Below are positions 46,315 to 54,785 of a stretch of 64,000 nt of DNA, in pieces. The stretch's first letter is position 1; every line of letters begins with the position of its first letter. The DNA comes from Lentzea guizhouensis (GTDB lineage Bacteria; Actinomycetota; Actinomycetes; Mycobacteriales; Pseudonocardiaceae). A program made the position numbers and the translations under genes. The stretch spans positions 1,984,001-2,048,000 of the forward strand of contig NZ_CP016793.1 in the NCBI RefSeq assembly GCF_001701025.1. The letters run 5' to 3'. The notes beneath the pieces are model-generated. The model was given only the letters and a program-made list of their open reading frames with translations, did not search any database and had not been told where the DNA came from.

Positions 46315-46991
46315 TCGATCTCAGCGGCCGGGTCGTCCTGGTCACCGGTGCGGGCGGCACGATCGGGGTCGGCGTCGCCGCGCGCTTCGAGGTGGCCGGT
46401 GCCCGGGTCGTGCGCCACCTCGGACTCGAGGACGGCGACCTGCGCACCGACGCCCGGCGCGTGCTCGCCGACGCCGTCAGCGCTCACGGCCGGCTCGACG
46501 CGGTCGTGAACAGCGCCGGGGTGCAGCCGGTGGAACCGCTGCCGGGCATGACGGTCGAGACCTGGCAGTCCGTTGTGGACAGCAACCTGACGAGCGCGTT
46601 CGCCGTCACCCAGGCCGCTGCCCAGCTGTTGCCCGACGGCGGCTCGGTCACCCACGTCGCCTCGATCGAGGGACGCAACCCGGCCGCGGGCCACGCCCAC
46701 TACAGCGCCGCGAAAGCCGCGTTGATCATGCACGCGCGCTCGGCCGCGCTCGAGTACGGGCCGCGGACCAGGGTCAACACCGTCTCCCCCGGCCTGATCG
46801 CCCGCCCCGGCATCGAGGAGCAGTGGCCGGACGGCGTCGCGCGCTGGCACGACGCCGCCCCGTTGCACCGCCTCGGCACGCCCGAGGACGTCGGCAACGC
46901 CTGCGTGTTCCTCGCCTCCGGCCTGGCGGCGTGGATCACCGGCCACGACCTGGTGGTCGACGGTGGCGTCACCGCCCGTCCCACCTGGTAG
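46311..46991 (+). CDS. Short-chain dehydrogenase/reductase
   Basis: The 226-residue protein starts at GTG 46311 in the stop of the inositol phosphatase gene. It has TGAGGTIGVGVAARF (about 12-26) for NAD(P) binding, NSAGVQP (about 67-73) and the active-site YSAAKAALI (about 131-139) with the Ser in ASIEG. The C-terminal SPGLIARPG and VVDGGV are typical. Residue content after the first beta strand suggests no preference I can state for NAD or NADP. Product unknown; it may share a pathway with the preceding phosphatase. Confidence 0.9.
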   Translation: MIDLSGRVVLVTGAGGTIGVGVAARFEVAGARVVRHLGLEDGDLRTDARRVLADAVSAHGRLDAVVNSAGVQPVEPLPGMTVETWQSVVDSNLTSAFAVTQAAAQLLPDGGSVTHVASIEGRNPAAGHAHYSAAKAALIMHARSAALEYGPRTRVNTVSPGLIARPGIEEQWPDGVARWHDAAPLHRLGTPEDVGNACVFLASGLAAWITGHDLVVDGGVTARPTW

Positions 46992-46994
46992 GGC

Positions 46995-49900
46995 TCACCC
47001 CGACTGCACGACCACGTCCACCCAGTAGTTCGTCGAGTCGACGCTCGACGCCGGGAACGACCCCGCCGGCCCATAAGCGAACACGCCGTTGCCGCCCGCG
47101 CTCGCGCTCGACGGCGCCGACAGCGAGCCGACAACCCTGGCGTTGCCGTAGTAGCCGTTCGTCACCGAGTAATGCGTGGTCGTGTGGTACGCGGCGATGT
47201 AGGTGGTGTTCGGCGTCAACGGCACCGCGCTCGCGAAGTTCACCTGCTGCCAGCCACTCGCCGTCTCCCCGCTGAACGTCGCCGTCGCGAGCAGCTGCTG
47301 CGTGGTGGCGTTCCACAGGTGGGCGACGTGCGTGCCGGTGTTCAGGGAACCCTTGTAGAACCGGATTCCCGTGGCGGTGGCGTTCGCGGACGTGGTGCGG
47401 AACTTGACGCCCAGCTCCACCGGGCCGACGTCGGCGGAGTTCACGATCGCGGGCACGTCCGACGGGCCGAACAACGAGACCGGGACCTGCGGCTGGGCCG
47501 GGACCGCGGCGACCACGTCGACGAAGTAGTTGGCCGAGGCGGACGACGACACCGGGAAGCCACCGGCGGCGCCGTAGGTGAAAACGCCGTTGCCGCCGGC
47601 ACTTCCGCTCGCCGGCGCGACGAGCTGACCGCTCACGCGGTCGGCCGCGAGACCGCTCTCGGTCACCGAGTACTTCGTCGTCGTGTGGTACGAGACGATG
47701 TAGAGCTGGTTCTGGGTGAGCGGCACCGGCGCCGGGAAGTTCGCGCTCTGCCAGCCGCTCGACGACTCGCCGCTGAACGTGGCCGTCGCGAGCAACGCGC
47801 CGGTGGTGGCGTTCCACAACCGGCCGGAGTGCGGGCCGGTGTTGAGCGTGCCCTTGAAGAACCGCACGCCCGTGGCGTTCGCGCCCGGCACGGTGCAGCG
47901 GAACTTCACGCCGAGCTCGACCGGCCCGTTGTCGTTGGAGTTCTGCATGGCCGGTGTGTCGCTGAGGGTGAACAGCGACTGGGTGACCAGCGGGACGCCG
48001 ACGCTGAGGTTGACCGTCGTCGACGCCTGCAGGAACCCGTTGGTGATCGTGTACTGGAAGCTCGCGGAACCGGAGAAACCGCCGGTGGGCGTGAAGGTCA
48101 CGTTCTGCGTGCCGGAGTTGAAGCTCACCGTGCCGCCGGTCGCGGATCCGGCCGAGACCATCGAGATCGGGTAACCGTTGGGGTCGGAGTCGTTGGCCAG
48201 CAATGTCGCCGCCGGGATGGTGAGCGCGGTGCCGGCCGGTGTGGTGAAGCCGCTGTTGCCGACCGCGGTGGGCGGCAGGGTGCCCGCGCCACCGGCCCGC
48301 GCGAACACCACGTCGACCCAGTAGTTGGACCTCAGGAACGACTCGGTGGGCATGGTTCCGGTGCCGTACCGGAAGACGCCGGCGTCGGCGGGTGCGGTGA
48401 CGGCGCCGCACGTGCGTGGGACGTGGAAGTAGTTGTAGTCGACGTTGTAGAACTTCGCCGTGTGCACGGTGACCGTGTAGGTCTCGCCGGGGTTGAGCGC
48501 GATCGGCGCGATGTCCACCTGCTGCCAGCCGCTCGCCGACTCGCCCAGGTAGGTCACCTCGGCGAGCTTCGTGCCGCTCGCGTTGTAGAGCCGGCCGACG
48601 TGCGTGCCCAGGTTGAACGGGTTCTTGTAGAACCGCAGGGCGGTGGCCGAACCCGGTGTGTTGACCGAGAACCGCATGCCGAGCTCGACGGGGTTCTGGT
48701 CGTGCGTGCGCAACCCGTACGGCACGTCCGTCGGCTGGAAGAGCCGCACGGAACCCGCGGGGGTGACGGTGACCGTGCGCGTGGGACCGTTCTCGACGTT
48801 GAGGCTGTCGTCGATCGCCCGCGCCCTGATCGTGTACGTGCCCGGCAGCTGCGGCCACCAGTTGATCGACCAGCTCGTGGTTCCCGTCGCAACGCGCCAG
48901 GTCTGGCCGTTGTCGGTGGACACCTCGACGGTCGCGACGATGCCACCGGCGTCGCTCGCGGTGCCGCTGATCGTCACCTGCGCCTGCTGCGTGAGCGTGG
49001 CGCCGTTCGCCGGGGAGGTGATCACCGTGACCGGCGGCGTGGTGTCCGTCGAGGCGGTGGCGGGCGTCAGGTTGCCCTGCAACGTCTCCGGCTGCACCCC
49101 CATGTCCGCGAACAGGTTCACCGTCGCCTGCTGCGCGTCGCGGTCCTCGGGGACGGCGGGCATGTTCTGGTCGGAGCTCGTGTAGTCGTGCACCGTGTCG
49201 AGCGCGAACGACCAGAACACCGTGCCCGCACCGAAGACCAGCGCACCGCTGGGCGCCTTGTAGAGCGTCAGGTGGTGGGTGGCGTTGCCGTCCCCGGTCG
49301 TCAACCCGTAGTCGACGAGGTACCTCTGGGTGATGAACCGGTTCGTCTGCGAGAGCTTGATCAGCGTCGGCGGCCGGAACCTGTTGTCCGGCGACTCGTC
49401 CCACTCGTAGCCGAGCACGCCGTCCTCGATGAACCCGGTCTGGCCCGGCGGCAGCAGCGCCATCCCGGTGTTGCGCCAGAACCGCAGCTTGCCGCAGCTC
49501 GCCGGGACCTCGATGCGGTCGGCCTGGTGCGAGTCGACGGAGAAGCTGGTGCCGGTCAACCGGTTCTCCGCCGCACCACCGTCGGACGGCGGCGAGAACG
49601 CCGGGTCGCGCCAGGTGCCGGTCCACTCCGGGCTCGGGTCGAGCTTGGCGACGTTCCTGGTCTCCTTGTAGCAGACCAGCGTGCGGTTGGGCGTGCCGCC
49701 GACGTCCGGCTCCCAGCGCACCTTCCAGTAGACCTCGTTGCCGCTGAAGAAGCACAGGTGCACACCCGCGTCCCTGGCCGCCTCGACGTGCTCGCGCTGC
49801 TCCCGCGACCAGTACTCGTCGTGCCCGACCGAGAGGTAGACGTCGTGGTTCGTCAGGTCGTAGTTGCCCGGCCCGACGTCGACGCCGGTCACGTACGCGA

Positions 49901-50582
49901 CGTCGTACCCGTTGCGCTCCAACCACCTGATCATCGCGTACTCGGCGCTGAGCACGAAGTCCTGCGGCCCGGCGAACGTGCCGCCGTCCTTGACACGCGT
50001 GCTGTACGGCCGGTTGTAGCTCACCTTGAACGCCCGGCCCTCCGGCCTCCCGGACGCCGGCTCGCCGCCGTAGAGGTTCGCGCCACCCCACCCGTTGTAG
50101 GCGTGCCACGTGGTGTCCGCGGTCTGGAACACCATGTCGCGCTGAGCCCCGTCGTCCCGCACCACGAACGGGATGTGGCTCGCCCCCGGCGTGCCGTCCT
50201 GGCGCACCAGCTTCGCGAGGAACACCCCGGACACCGTGCTCGCCGGCACCGCCCACGACGTGGTCACCGACCAGTTCGACGCGTCCCACAACCCGGTGCC
50301 GTTGTCCTTGAACGCCGCGGGCTGCACCGACGGTGTGTTGCGCTGGATCGAGTGCACCTTCCGCGCCCCGGCACCCCCGTAGTACCCGAGGCGGTAGATG
50401 TCGATCCGGTAGTTCGAGGAGTTGGTGTGGATCTTGAAATCGATCGTCTGGCCCTTGTTGACGCTCAGCCGCGTCGTGAAGCCCGCGATGTTCGGGTCGG
50501 CGGGCACGGCGGCGTTGATGCCGTCCCACTCCGACTTCGGGCTCCCCGGCAGCTGGTTCTCGGTCACGATCAGGTTCGGCAT
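46995..50582 (-). CDS. Large amidase-like protein with Ig and three DUF4082 domains
   Basis: The 1195-residue protein starts at ATG 50582. Residues about 1-500 resemble the large subunit of N,N-dimethylformamidase (YRIDIYRLGYYGGAGARK, SVGHDEYWSREQREHVE, FSGNEVYWKVRWE). A bacterial Ig-like domain (about 505-590) contains TPPVTVITSPANGATL. Three DUF4082 domains follow (about 593-735, 830-990 and 1030-1190), each with PVELG..F and a GWQ motif. A cadherin-like GTALTIPAATLLANDSDPNG block sits between. The domains suggest an extracellular carbohydrate-linked enzyme, yet no signal peptide is visible. Export could be non-classical. Confidence 0.85.
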   Translation of the reverse strand: MPNLIVTENQLPGSPKSEWDGINAAVPADPNIAGFTTRLSVNKGQTIDFKIHTNSSNYRIDIYRLGYYGGAGARKVHSIQRNTPSVQPAAFKDNGTGLWDASNWSVTTSWAVPASTVSGVFLAKLVRQDGTPGASHIPFVVRDDGAQRDMVFQTADTTWHAYNGWGGANLYGGEPASGRPEGRAFKVSYNRPYSTRVKDGGTFAGPQDFVLSAEYAMIRWLERNGYDVAYVTGVDVGPGNYDLTNHDVYLSVGHDEYWSREQREHVEAARDAGVHLCFFSGNEVYWKVRWEPDVGGTPNRTLVCYKETRNVAKLDPSPEWTGTWRDPAFSPPSDGGAAENRLTGTSFSVDSHQADRIEVPASCGKLRFWRNTGMALLPPGQTGFIEDGVLGYEWDESPDNRFRPPTLIKLSQTNRFITQRYLVDYGLTTGDGNATHHLTLYKAPSGALVFGAGTVFWSFALDTVHDYTSSDQNMPAVPEDRDAQQATVNLFADMGVQPETLQGNLTPATASTDTTPPVTVITSPANGATLTQQAQVTISGTASDAGGIVATVEVSTDNGQTWRVATGTTSWSINWWPQLPGTYTIRARAIDDSLNVENGPTRTVTVTPAGSVRLFQPTDVPYGLRTHDQNPVELGMRFSVNTPGSATALRFYKNPFNLGTHVGRLYNASGTKLAEVTYLGESASGWQQVDIAPIALNPGETYTVTVHTAKFYNVDYNYFHVPRTCGAVTAPADAGVFRYGTGTMPTESFLRSNYWVDVVFARAGGAGTLPPTAVGNSGFTTPAGTALTIPAATLLANDSDPNGYPISMVSAGSATGGTVSFNSGTQNVTFTPTGGFSGSASFQYTITNGFLQASTTVNLSVGVPLVTQSLFTLSDTPAMQNSNDNGPVELGVKFRCTVPGANATGVRFFKGTLNTGPHSGRLWNATTGALLATATFSGESSSGWQSANFPAPVPLTQNQLYIVSYHTTTKYSVTESGLAADRVSGQLVAPASGSAGGNGVFTYGAAGGFPVSSSASANYFVDVVAAVPAQPQVPVSLFGPSDVPAIVNSADVGPVELGVKFRTTSANATATGIRFYKGSLNTGTHVAHLWNATTQQLLATATFSGETASGWQQVNFASAVPLTPNTTYIAAYHTTTHYSVTNGYYGNARVVGSLSAPSSASAGGNGVFAYGPAGSFPASSVDSTNYWVDVVVQSG

Positions 50583-50602
50583 CCCCCTGCGCCCCCTTAT
50601 TT

Positions 50603-50612
50603 TCGTTTCGAA
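50603..50612. promoter_or_regulatory. Palindrome upstream of the large amidase-like gene
   Basis: GTTTCGAAAC is a perfect 10-base palindrome about 20 bases upstream of the start on the minus strand, in an AT-rich patch. It could be an operator. The 212-base gap 50583-50794 holds no gene otherwise. Confidence 0.3.
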
Positions 50613-50794
50613 ACACTCGTGACCTGGTTGTATGACTCCTTTCGTCACGTGTTACCGAAAGAGTGACGCAGACACCCGAATGCCGTAGCGGCGAGCGAAA
50701 GGATTGCCAAAAGGCTTGCTCCGCGGCGGCCAACGGTCGCTCGAAGGGCTGACGCAGCACGCGCGAGCGCCGTCAGGGCAGCACGATTCGGTTC

Positions 50795-51103
50795 ATGTTC
50801 ATCGGCGCCACCGGCACCTCAGTGACGACGTTCCGCGCACGCCCGGAGGAGGCACACGCGACGCTGTGCGCCGTACTGCGACGACTGCGCGCGCTCGGCT
50901 GCTCGACCAACAGGGTGGGCCGCGGGCTGTACGTGTGCGACGCCCACGACGCGACGTTGGTGGTGACGCTGGCTCCGCCTTCGGACGCGTCGGCGGGTGA
51001 CACGTACCTGTTGAGCGGCACGGTGTCCGGGGCACCGCCCAGTGAGCGCACGAGGTCGCTGCTCGCGTGCGTGGAGGAGGTCGAACCAGCCCAGGCGCGT
51101 TGA
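50795..51103 (+). CDS. Small hypothetical protein
   Basis: The 102-residue product has Cys in HATLCAVLRRLR, ALGCSTNRV, LYVCDAHD and LLACVEEVE and no signal peptide. It could be a small zinc-binding or redox protein. The start ATG 50795 lacks a clear ribosome-binding site. I do not recognise the family, but GC3 is high and the frame reads like a gene. Confidence 0.55.
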   Translation: MFIGATGTSVTTFRARPEEAHATLCAVLRRLRALGCSTNRVGRGLYVCDAHDATLVVTLAPPSDASAGDTYLLSGTVSGAPPSERTRSLLACVEEVEPAQAR

Positions 51104-51212
51104 CCTGCCGGCGGCGCGGAACATCGGTGACGAATGAGTGTCACCGACAGTTACAAGATCAACTTCAAACCACGCTTGCGCTGGTCAGCACCATGTTCGT
51201 CCGGGTGAAGCA

Positions 51213-51289
51213 TGGTGCCCCCGACGGGATTCGAACCCGTACTGTGATCCTTTTAAGGGACCTGCCTCTACCGATTGGGCTACGGGGGC
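51213..51289 (-). tRNA. tRNA with anticodon UAA, class I (short variable loop)
   Basis: Reading the minus strand, the acceptor GCCCCCG pairs with CGGGGGC, discriminator A and encoded CCA at 51213-51215. The T arm is ACGGG-TTCGAAT-CCCGT, the variable loop is five bases (ACAGT), and the anticodon stem is GGTCC/GGATC with loop CTTAAAA, giving anticodon UAA, which reads the Leu codon UUA. Bacterial tRNA-Leu normally has a long variable arm (class II), so this 77-base class I molecule is unusual. The D arm is short but has GG in the loop. Confidence 0.85.
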
Positions 51290-51408
51290 GACGGGGAGCC
51301 TAGGCCTTGATCGTCGGCTTGTGTGAGCGGATGGTCGTTTCTCGCCCGAGCGGCCCAGTGAATTGGACTAGAGCGAGCATCCGGCTAAGCATCGAACGGA
51401 CCCGAACA

Positions 51409-52488
51409 TCAGCGTGCCCTCCCCGCTCCGAGCAGCTCCTTGAAGCGGAGCGCGACCCAGTCGTGGACGGCGGCGGAGACCGAGTTGTCGCCGGCGCGGT
51501 GTTCGAACCAGCGCCAGTCGCAGTTGACGTTGATCTCCAGGAAGACGTGGTCACGGCCGGTGACGAGGAGGTCGAAGGCGGCCACCTGGACGCGCCAGTG
51601 GCGGGCGAGGGCCAGCAGGCGGTCCGACAGCGACGTCGGGACGGAGGTCGGGGTGACGCGCACGGCGTCCGGGTCGACCCAGAGCTGGGCCGGGTCGAGC
51701 TTGTCGACCTGGTAGGCGATGCAGCGTTCGCCGACCACGAAGACGCGCAGCTCGGTGTCGGAGGGGACGTACTCCTGGACGATCACCGGGGCCGGTTCGG
51801 GGGCGTCGGAGGCGCGGGAGGTCTCCAGCGGGCGGGGGAAGAGGCCGTGCTGGACGCCGGGGCGGGGTTCGAGGAGGTGGCGGCCCGCCGTCTTGACGAT
51901 GCAGTGGCCGCCGCCGGGGCGGGTGCGGCCGGGGCGGGTCGTCACGGCGGTGCGGGGGACGCGCAGGCCGAAGGCGGCGGCGTCGGAAAGCTGCGTGAGA
52001 CGGTCCAGGTGCGTCGAGAAGCGCGAGGGGTTCACGTGGGCCCAGTCGGAGCGGGAGGACAGCCAGTTGGCCACTGAGGCCCACTGGTCGACCGCGTAGG
52101 CGCCGGCGAGGGTGCCCGGTTCGACGGGGATGGCGGAGAGCTCGAAGTGGCGGCGCCAGACCAGCAACGGGCGCAGCAGCCAGCGGTCGAGCTCGATCAG
52201 GGGCTGGTCGGTGTAGACGGAGAGCGGCAGGTCGACGCAGCGGTCGGCGTCGATGCGGGCCATCCGGATGCCGCGCTCGGCCAGAGCGATGGAGAGCTCG
52301 TTCATCTCCATGTCCGCGGCGCGCGCGAGAACAAGCACGCAGGGCTGGGGGTTGCCGTCGCCCTCGTCGACCATGCCGAGGCGGTGGACCTGTTCCTGGA
52401 AGTCCAGGCACTTCGGAGGAGAGCGGAAGAGGTAGTCCTGGCCCTGCAGCAGCAGCGGCCTGGCAGCCTCGGACGGGGCACCAGGCAC
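51409..52488 (-). CDS. ATP-grasp ligase (MvdC/D- or RimK-like), candidate peptide maturase
   Basis: The protein has 359 residues from GTG 52488; the start is uncertain and ATG 52374 would give 321. It has the ATP-grasp features: HCIVKTAGRHLLEP (about 203-216), VIVQEYVPSDTELRVFVVG (about 243-261) and VFLEINVNCDWRWFE (about 319-333), with the ligand-binding EIN. The final W..FE pattern is shared with graspetide maturases MvdC and MvdD. It should form an amide or ester bond using ATP. A 40-residue gene stands 20 bases upstream and is the likely substrate. RimK-like amino-acid ligase activity is the alternative. Confidence 0.75.
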   Translation of the reverse strand: MPGAPSEAARPLLLQGQDYLFRSPPKCLDFQEQVHRLGMVDEGDGNPQPCVLVLARAADMEMNELSIALAERGIRMARIDADRCVDLPLSVYTDQPLIELDRWLLRPLLVWRRHFELSAIPVEPGTLAGAYAVDQWASVANWLSSRSDWAHVNPSRFSTHLDRLTQLSDAAAFGLRVPRTAVTTRPGRTRPGGGHCIVKTAGRHLLEPRPGVQHGLFPRPLETSRASDAPEPAPVIVQEYVPSDTELRVFVVGERCIAYQVDKLDPAQLWVDPDAVRVTPTSVPTSLSDRLLALARHWRVQVAAFDLLVTGRDHVFLEINVNCDWRWFEHRAGDNSVSAAVHDWVALRFKELLGAGRAR

Positions 52489-52508
52489 CCGCCCGTCAGC
52501 CGACCTGC

Positions 52509-52631
52509 TCAATCGTCCTTCTTGCTGCGGAAACTCTTCCCCGCCTGCGCGTACTCTGCGGCGTACTGCGCCAACGCGGGGTCCTCGATCTCGCCACGAC
52601 GAAGCTGTGCGGCCAGCTCCTCGAGAGACAT
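52509..52631 (-). CDS. 40-residue peptide gene, candidate substrate of the ATP-grasp ligase
   Basis: The peptide is encoded from ATG 52631 with AGAGGTGA seven bases upstream. The N-terminal MSLEELAAQLRRGEIEDP could be a helical leader, and the C-terminal AQAGKSFRSKKDD has Ser, Lys and two Asp, which are donor and acceptor residues in graspetides. It is on the same strand as the ATP-grasp gene with 20 bp between, so one transcript is likely. It is too short for family assignment; the pairing is the main evidence. Confidence 0.65.
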   Translation of the reverse strand: MSLEELAAQLRRGEIEDPALAQYAAEYAQAGKSFRSKKDD

Positions 52632-52778
52632 CGGGATCACCTCTCTCCCCACACAGGCGCATCACGCATTCAGGTGATGCACCAGCCGTAGTCTCAGGTT
52701 CACGTAACGCAATGTCAAGGCGACCCGCGGAGCTTTACTCCGGTTGGGCGCTCAAGTTCCGCCTCTGGGCCATAAGAG

Positions 52779-52806
52779 TGCCCCGAACGAGGGCTCGTCC
52801 GGGGCA
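52779..52806. terminator. Hairpin downstream of ndh
   Basis: An approximately 12-bp stem (TGCCCCGAACGA with TCGTCCGGGGCA, one mismatch) lies between the ndh 3' end and the peptide gene. It likely terminates ndh on the minus strand. Nothing else is seen in 52632-52861. Confidence 0.6.
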
Positions 52807-52861
52807 TCTTCACACTCACAGCGAGTGAACGTCAGCCGTTCGGCTCAACTGACGTGAACCG

Positions 52862-54187
52862 TCAGCTCTGCACCGCGCGGTCGAAGTCCGACTTCGGGTC
52901 GTTGATCTGACCGAGTGCCACGACCTCGCGGCCGTAGAACAACGCCTGCGTCCAGTCCATCAGCACGCGCAGCTTGCGGTTGACGGTCGGCATGAACATC
53001 ACGTGGTAGCTGCGGTGCATGAACCACGCGACCACGCCCTTGAAGCGCAGGCCGAACACGTCCGCGACGCCCTTGTAGAGGCCGAGGCCGGCGACCGAGC
53101 CGAGGTACTTGTGGAAGTAGTCCTTCGGCTTCTGGCCGCGCAGCGACGCGACGATGTTCTTGGACAGCAGCTTCGACTGGCGGATGGCGTGCTGCGCGTT
53201 CGGCACGCAGGTGGCCGTCGGGTCCTCGTCGGTGCGCGAGAGGTCCGGCACTGCGGAGCAGTCACCGGCGGCCCACACGCCTTCGAGGCCCTGCACCTGC
53301 ATGGCGGCGGTGCAGCGGACGCGACCGCGCTCGTCGAGCGGCAGGTCGGTGTTGCGCAGCACCGGGTTCGCCTTCATGCCGGCGGTCCAGATGATCGTGT
53401 CGGAGTCGAACTCCGTGCCGTCGTCGAGGACGACGTGGCCGTTCTCCAGCGACTTGACGCGGGTGTCGAGGTAGATCTTGATACCGCGCTTCTCCAGCGC
53501 CTCGACCGTCCACGCACCGAGCTTCGCGGAGACCTCGGGCATGATCCGCCCGGCGGCCTCGACGAGGACCCAGTTCATCTCCTCCGGCTTGACACCCTCG
53601 TAGTACCGAAGCGCATACCGCGTCATGTCCTCGAGCTCGGCGAGCGTCTCGATGCCGGCGAAGCCGCCACCGATGACGACGAAGCTGAGCAGCTTCTTGC
53701 GCAGGTCCGCGTTGTTGGTGCTCGCGGCCTGGTCCAGGCGCGACAGCACGTGGTTGCGGACGTAGATCGCCTCGCCGATCGTCTTCATGCCGATGCCGAC
53801 CTCGGCCAGGCCGGGGATCGGGAGCGTGCGGGAGATCGCACCCAGCGCGGAGACGAGCACGTCGTACTCGATCTCCTCGACGTGGCCGTCCGACAGCTCG
53901 GCGGTCACGATCTTGCGCGCGTGCTCGATCTTCGTGACGCGGCCGGTGACGACGTGGCAGCGCTTGAGCACCTTGCGCAGGGGGGCGACGACGTGGCGCG
54001 GCTCGATGGAGCCGGCCGCCGCCTCAGGCAGGAAGGGCTGGTAGGTCATGTGCGGCTGCGGGTCGATGACGGTGACCGACGCCTCACCGGAACGCAGCTT
54101 CTTCTGCAGTCCGAGAGCCGTGTACATCCCGACGTACCCACCGCCGACAATGACGATTCGCGTGGGTTGCGACTTCACAGCAGCCAT
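52862..54187 (-). CDS. ndh: Type II NADH dehydrogenase
   Basis: The 441-residue protein starts at ATG 54187; in-frame ATGs at 54193 and 54214 are alternatives and no strong ribosome-binding site distinguishes them. It has an N-terminal FAD site VIVGGGYVGMYTALGL (about 12-27) and a second dinucleotide fold VVIGGGFAGIETLAEL (about 170-185). FAD-contact GVWAAGDCSAVP (about 309-320) follows. The C-terminal amphipathic VVAWFMHRSYHVMFMP (about 393-408) anchors the enzyme to the membrane surface. NDH-2 oxidises NADH and reduces menaquinone without pumping protons. Confidence 0.93.
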   Translation of the reverse strand: MAAVKSQPTRIVIVGGGYVGMYTALGLQKKLRSGEASVTVIDPQPHMTYQPFLPEAAAGSIEPRHVVAPLRKVLKRCHVVTGRVTKIEHARKIVTAELSDGHVEEIEYDVLVSALGAISRTLPIPGLAEVGIGMKTIGEAIYVRNHVLSRLDQAASTNNADLRKKLLSFVVIGGGFAGIETLAELEDMTRYALRYYEGVKPEEMNWVLVEAAGRIMPEVSAKLGAWTVEALEKRGIKIYLDTRVKSLENGHVVLDDGTEFDSDTIIWTAGMKANPVLRNTDLPLDERGRVRCTAAMQVQGLEGVWAAGDCSAVPDLSRTDEDPTATCVPNAQHAIRQSKLLSKNIVASLRGQKPKDYFHKYLGSVAGLGLYKGVADVFGLRFKGVVAWFMHRSYHVMFMPTVNRKLRVLMDWTQALFYGREVVALGQINDPKSDFDRAVQS

Positions 54188-54329
54188 ACACATATGGTTG
54201 CACCACGACCCCATTTTTCGCGCGTCCGGAGGGGCCGTTGTGACGGCCGTCGCCGGGTGATGCCGGACACCCCGGGCACTGACCTGCGCCTTGCGGCCGG
54301 ATCGGCCTGTTCTCGCTGAGAGGAACGGT

Positions 54330-54785
54330 TCAGATCCTCAGTGCGACGACCGCGATCAGCACCGTCAGAGCGCCCAGCCCGAGCAGCTCCACGAGTCCGA
54401 TGTTCGGCCCTGATGGGATGAACGCGGCGAACCCCGCGAGAACGAATGTGATCGCCTGGACAATGGCGAACCGGCGTGCTGGTGCTTTCAGCGCAGCGGG
54501 CTCGATTCTCGTTTTCACCGGAACGACCGCCGCGAGCGCGGACGTCACGTGGACGAGGTGCAACAACGGGATCATCACCAGCACCCCGGCCCGCAACGGG
54601 TGCCCGTCGCCGAACGCCATCGCGAGCGCCGCGTACCCGATCAGCAACGCCGGTCCCGCGCTCGCCGGCATGAACACCGACAACGCCGTCAACGCCGCGA
54701 CGATGACCAACGGCGCGATGGACTCCGCCTCGGCGTTGAGGATGACGGCCACCGGCAGCGCGGCGAGCACGATCGCGAGTCGCAT
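54330..54785 (-). CDS. Integral membrane protein at the end of the MoxR operon
   Basis: The 151-residue protein begins MRLAIVLAALPVAVILN at ATG 54785, which overlaps the DUF58 stop as TGATG and has AGGA upstream; ATG 54791 is also possible. Four hydrophobic helices are visible, with a basic loop VKTRIEPAALKAPARR between the third and fourth. The family is not recognised. Its position suggests a role with MoxR and DUF58. Confidence 0.75.
   Translation of the reverse strand: MRLAIVLAALPVAVILNAEAESIAPLVIVAALTALSVFMPASAGPALLIGYAALAMAFGDGHPLRAGVLVMIPLLHLVHVTSALAAVVPVKTRIEPAALKAPARRFAIVQAITFVLAGFAAFIPSGPNIGLVELLGLGALTVLIAVVALRI

Noticed and set aside
47172..50666. Plus-strand open frame of 1164 codons opposite the large amidase-like gene
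   Set aside because: It is the complement of a well-supported gene; the predicted product is Arg/Val/His-rich with no domain, as expected from high GC3 on the other strand.
51213..51289. Normal class II tRNA-Leu
   Set aside because: Only five bases lie between the anticodon and T arms, so there is no long variable arm, and shifting the anticodon stem by one destroys pairing.
52374..52488. Start of the ATP-grasp gene at ATG 52374
   Set aside because: It is possible, but the upstream 38 codons have coding-like GC3, so the GTG at 52488 was kept with stated doubt.
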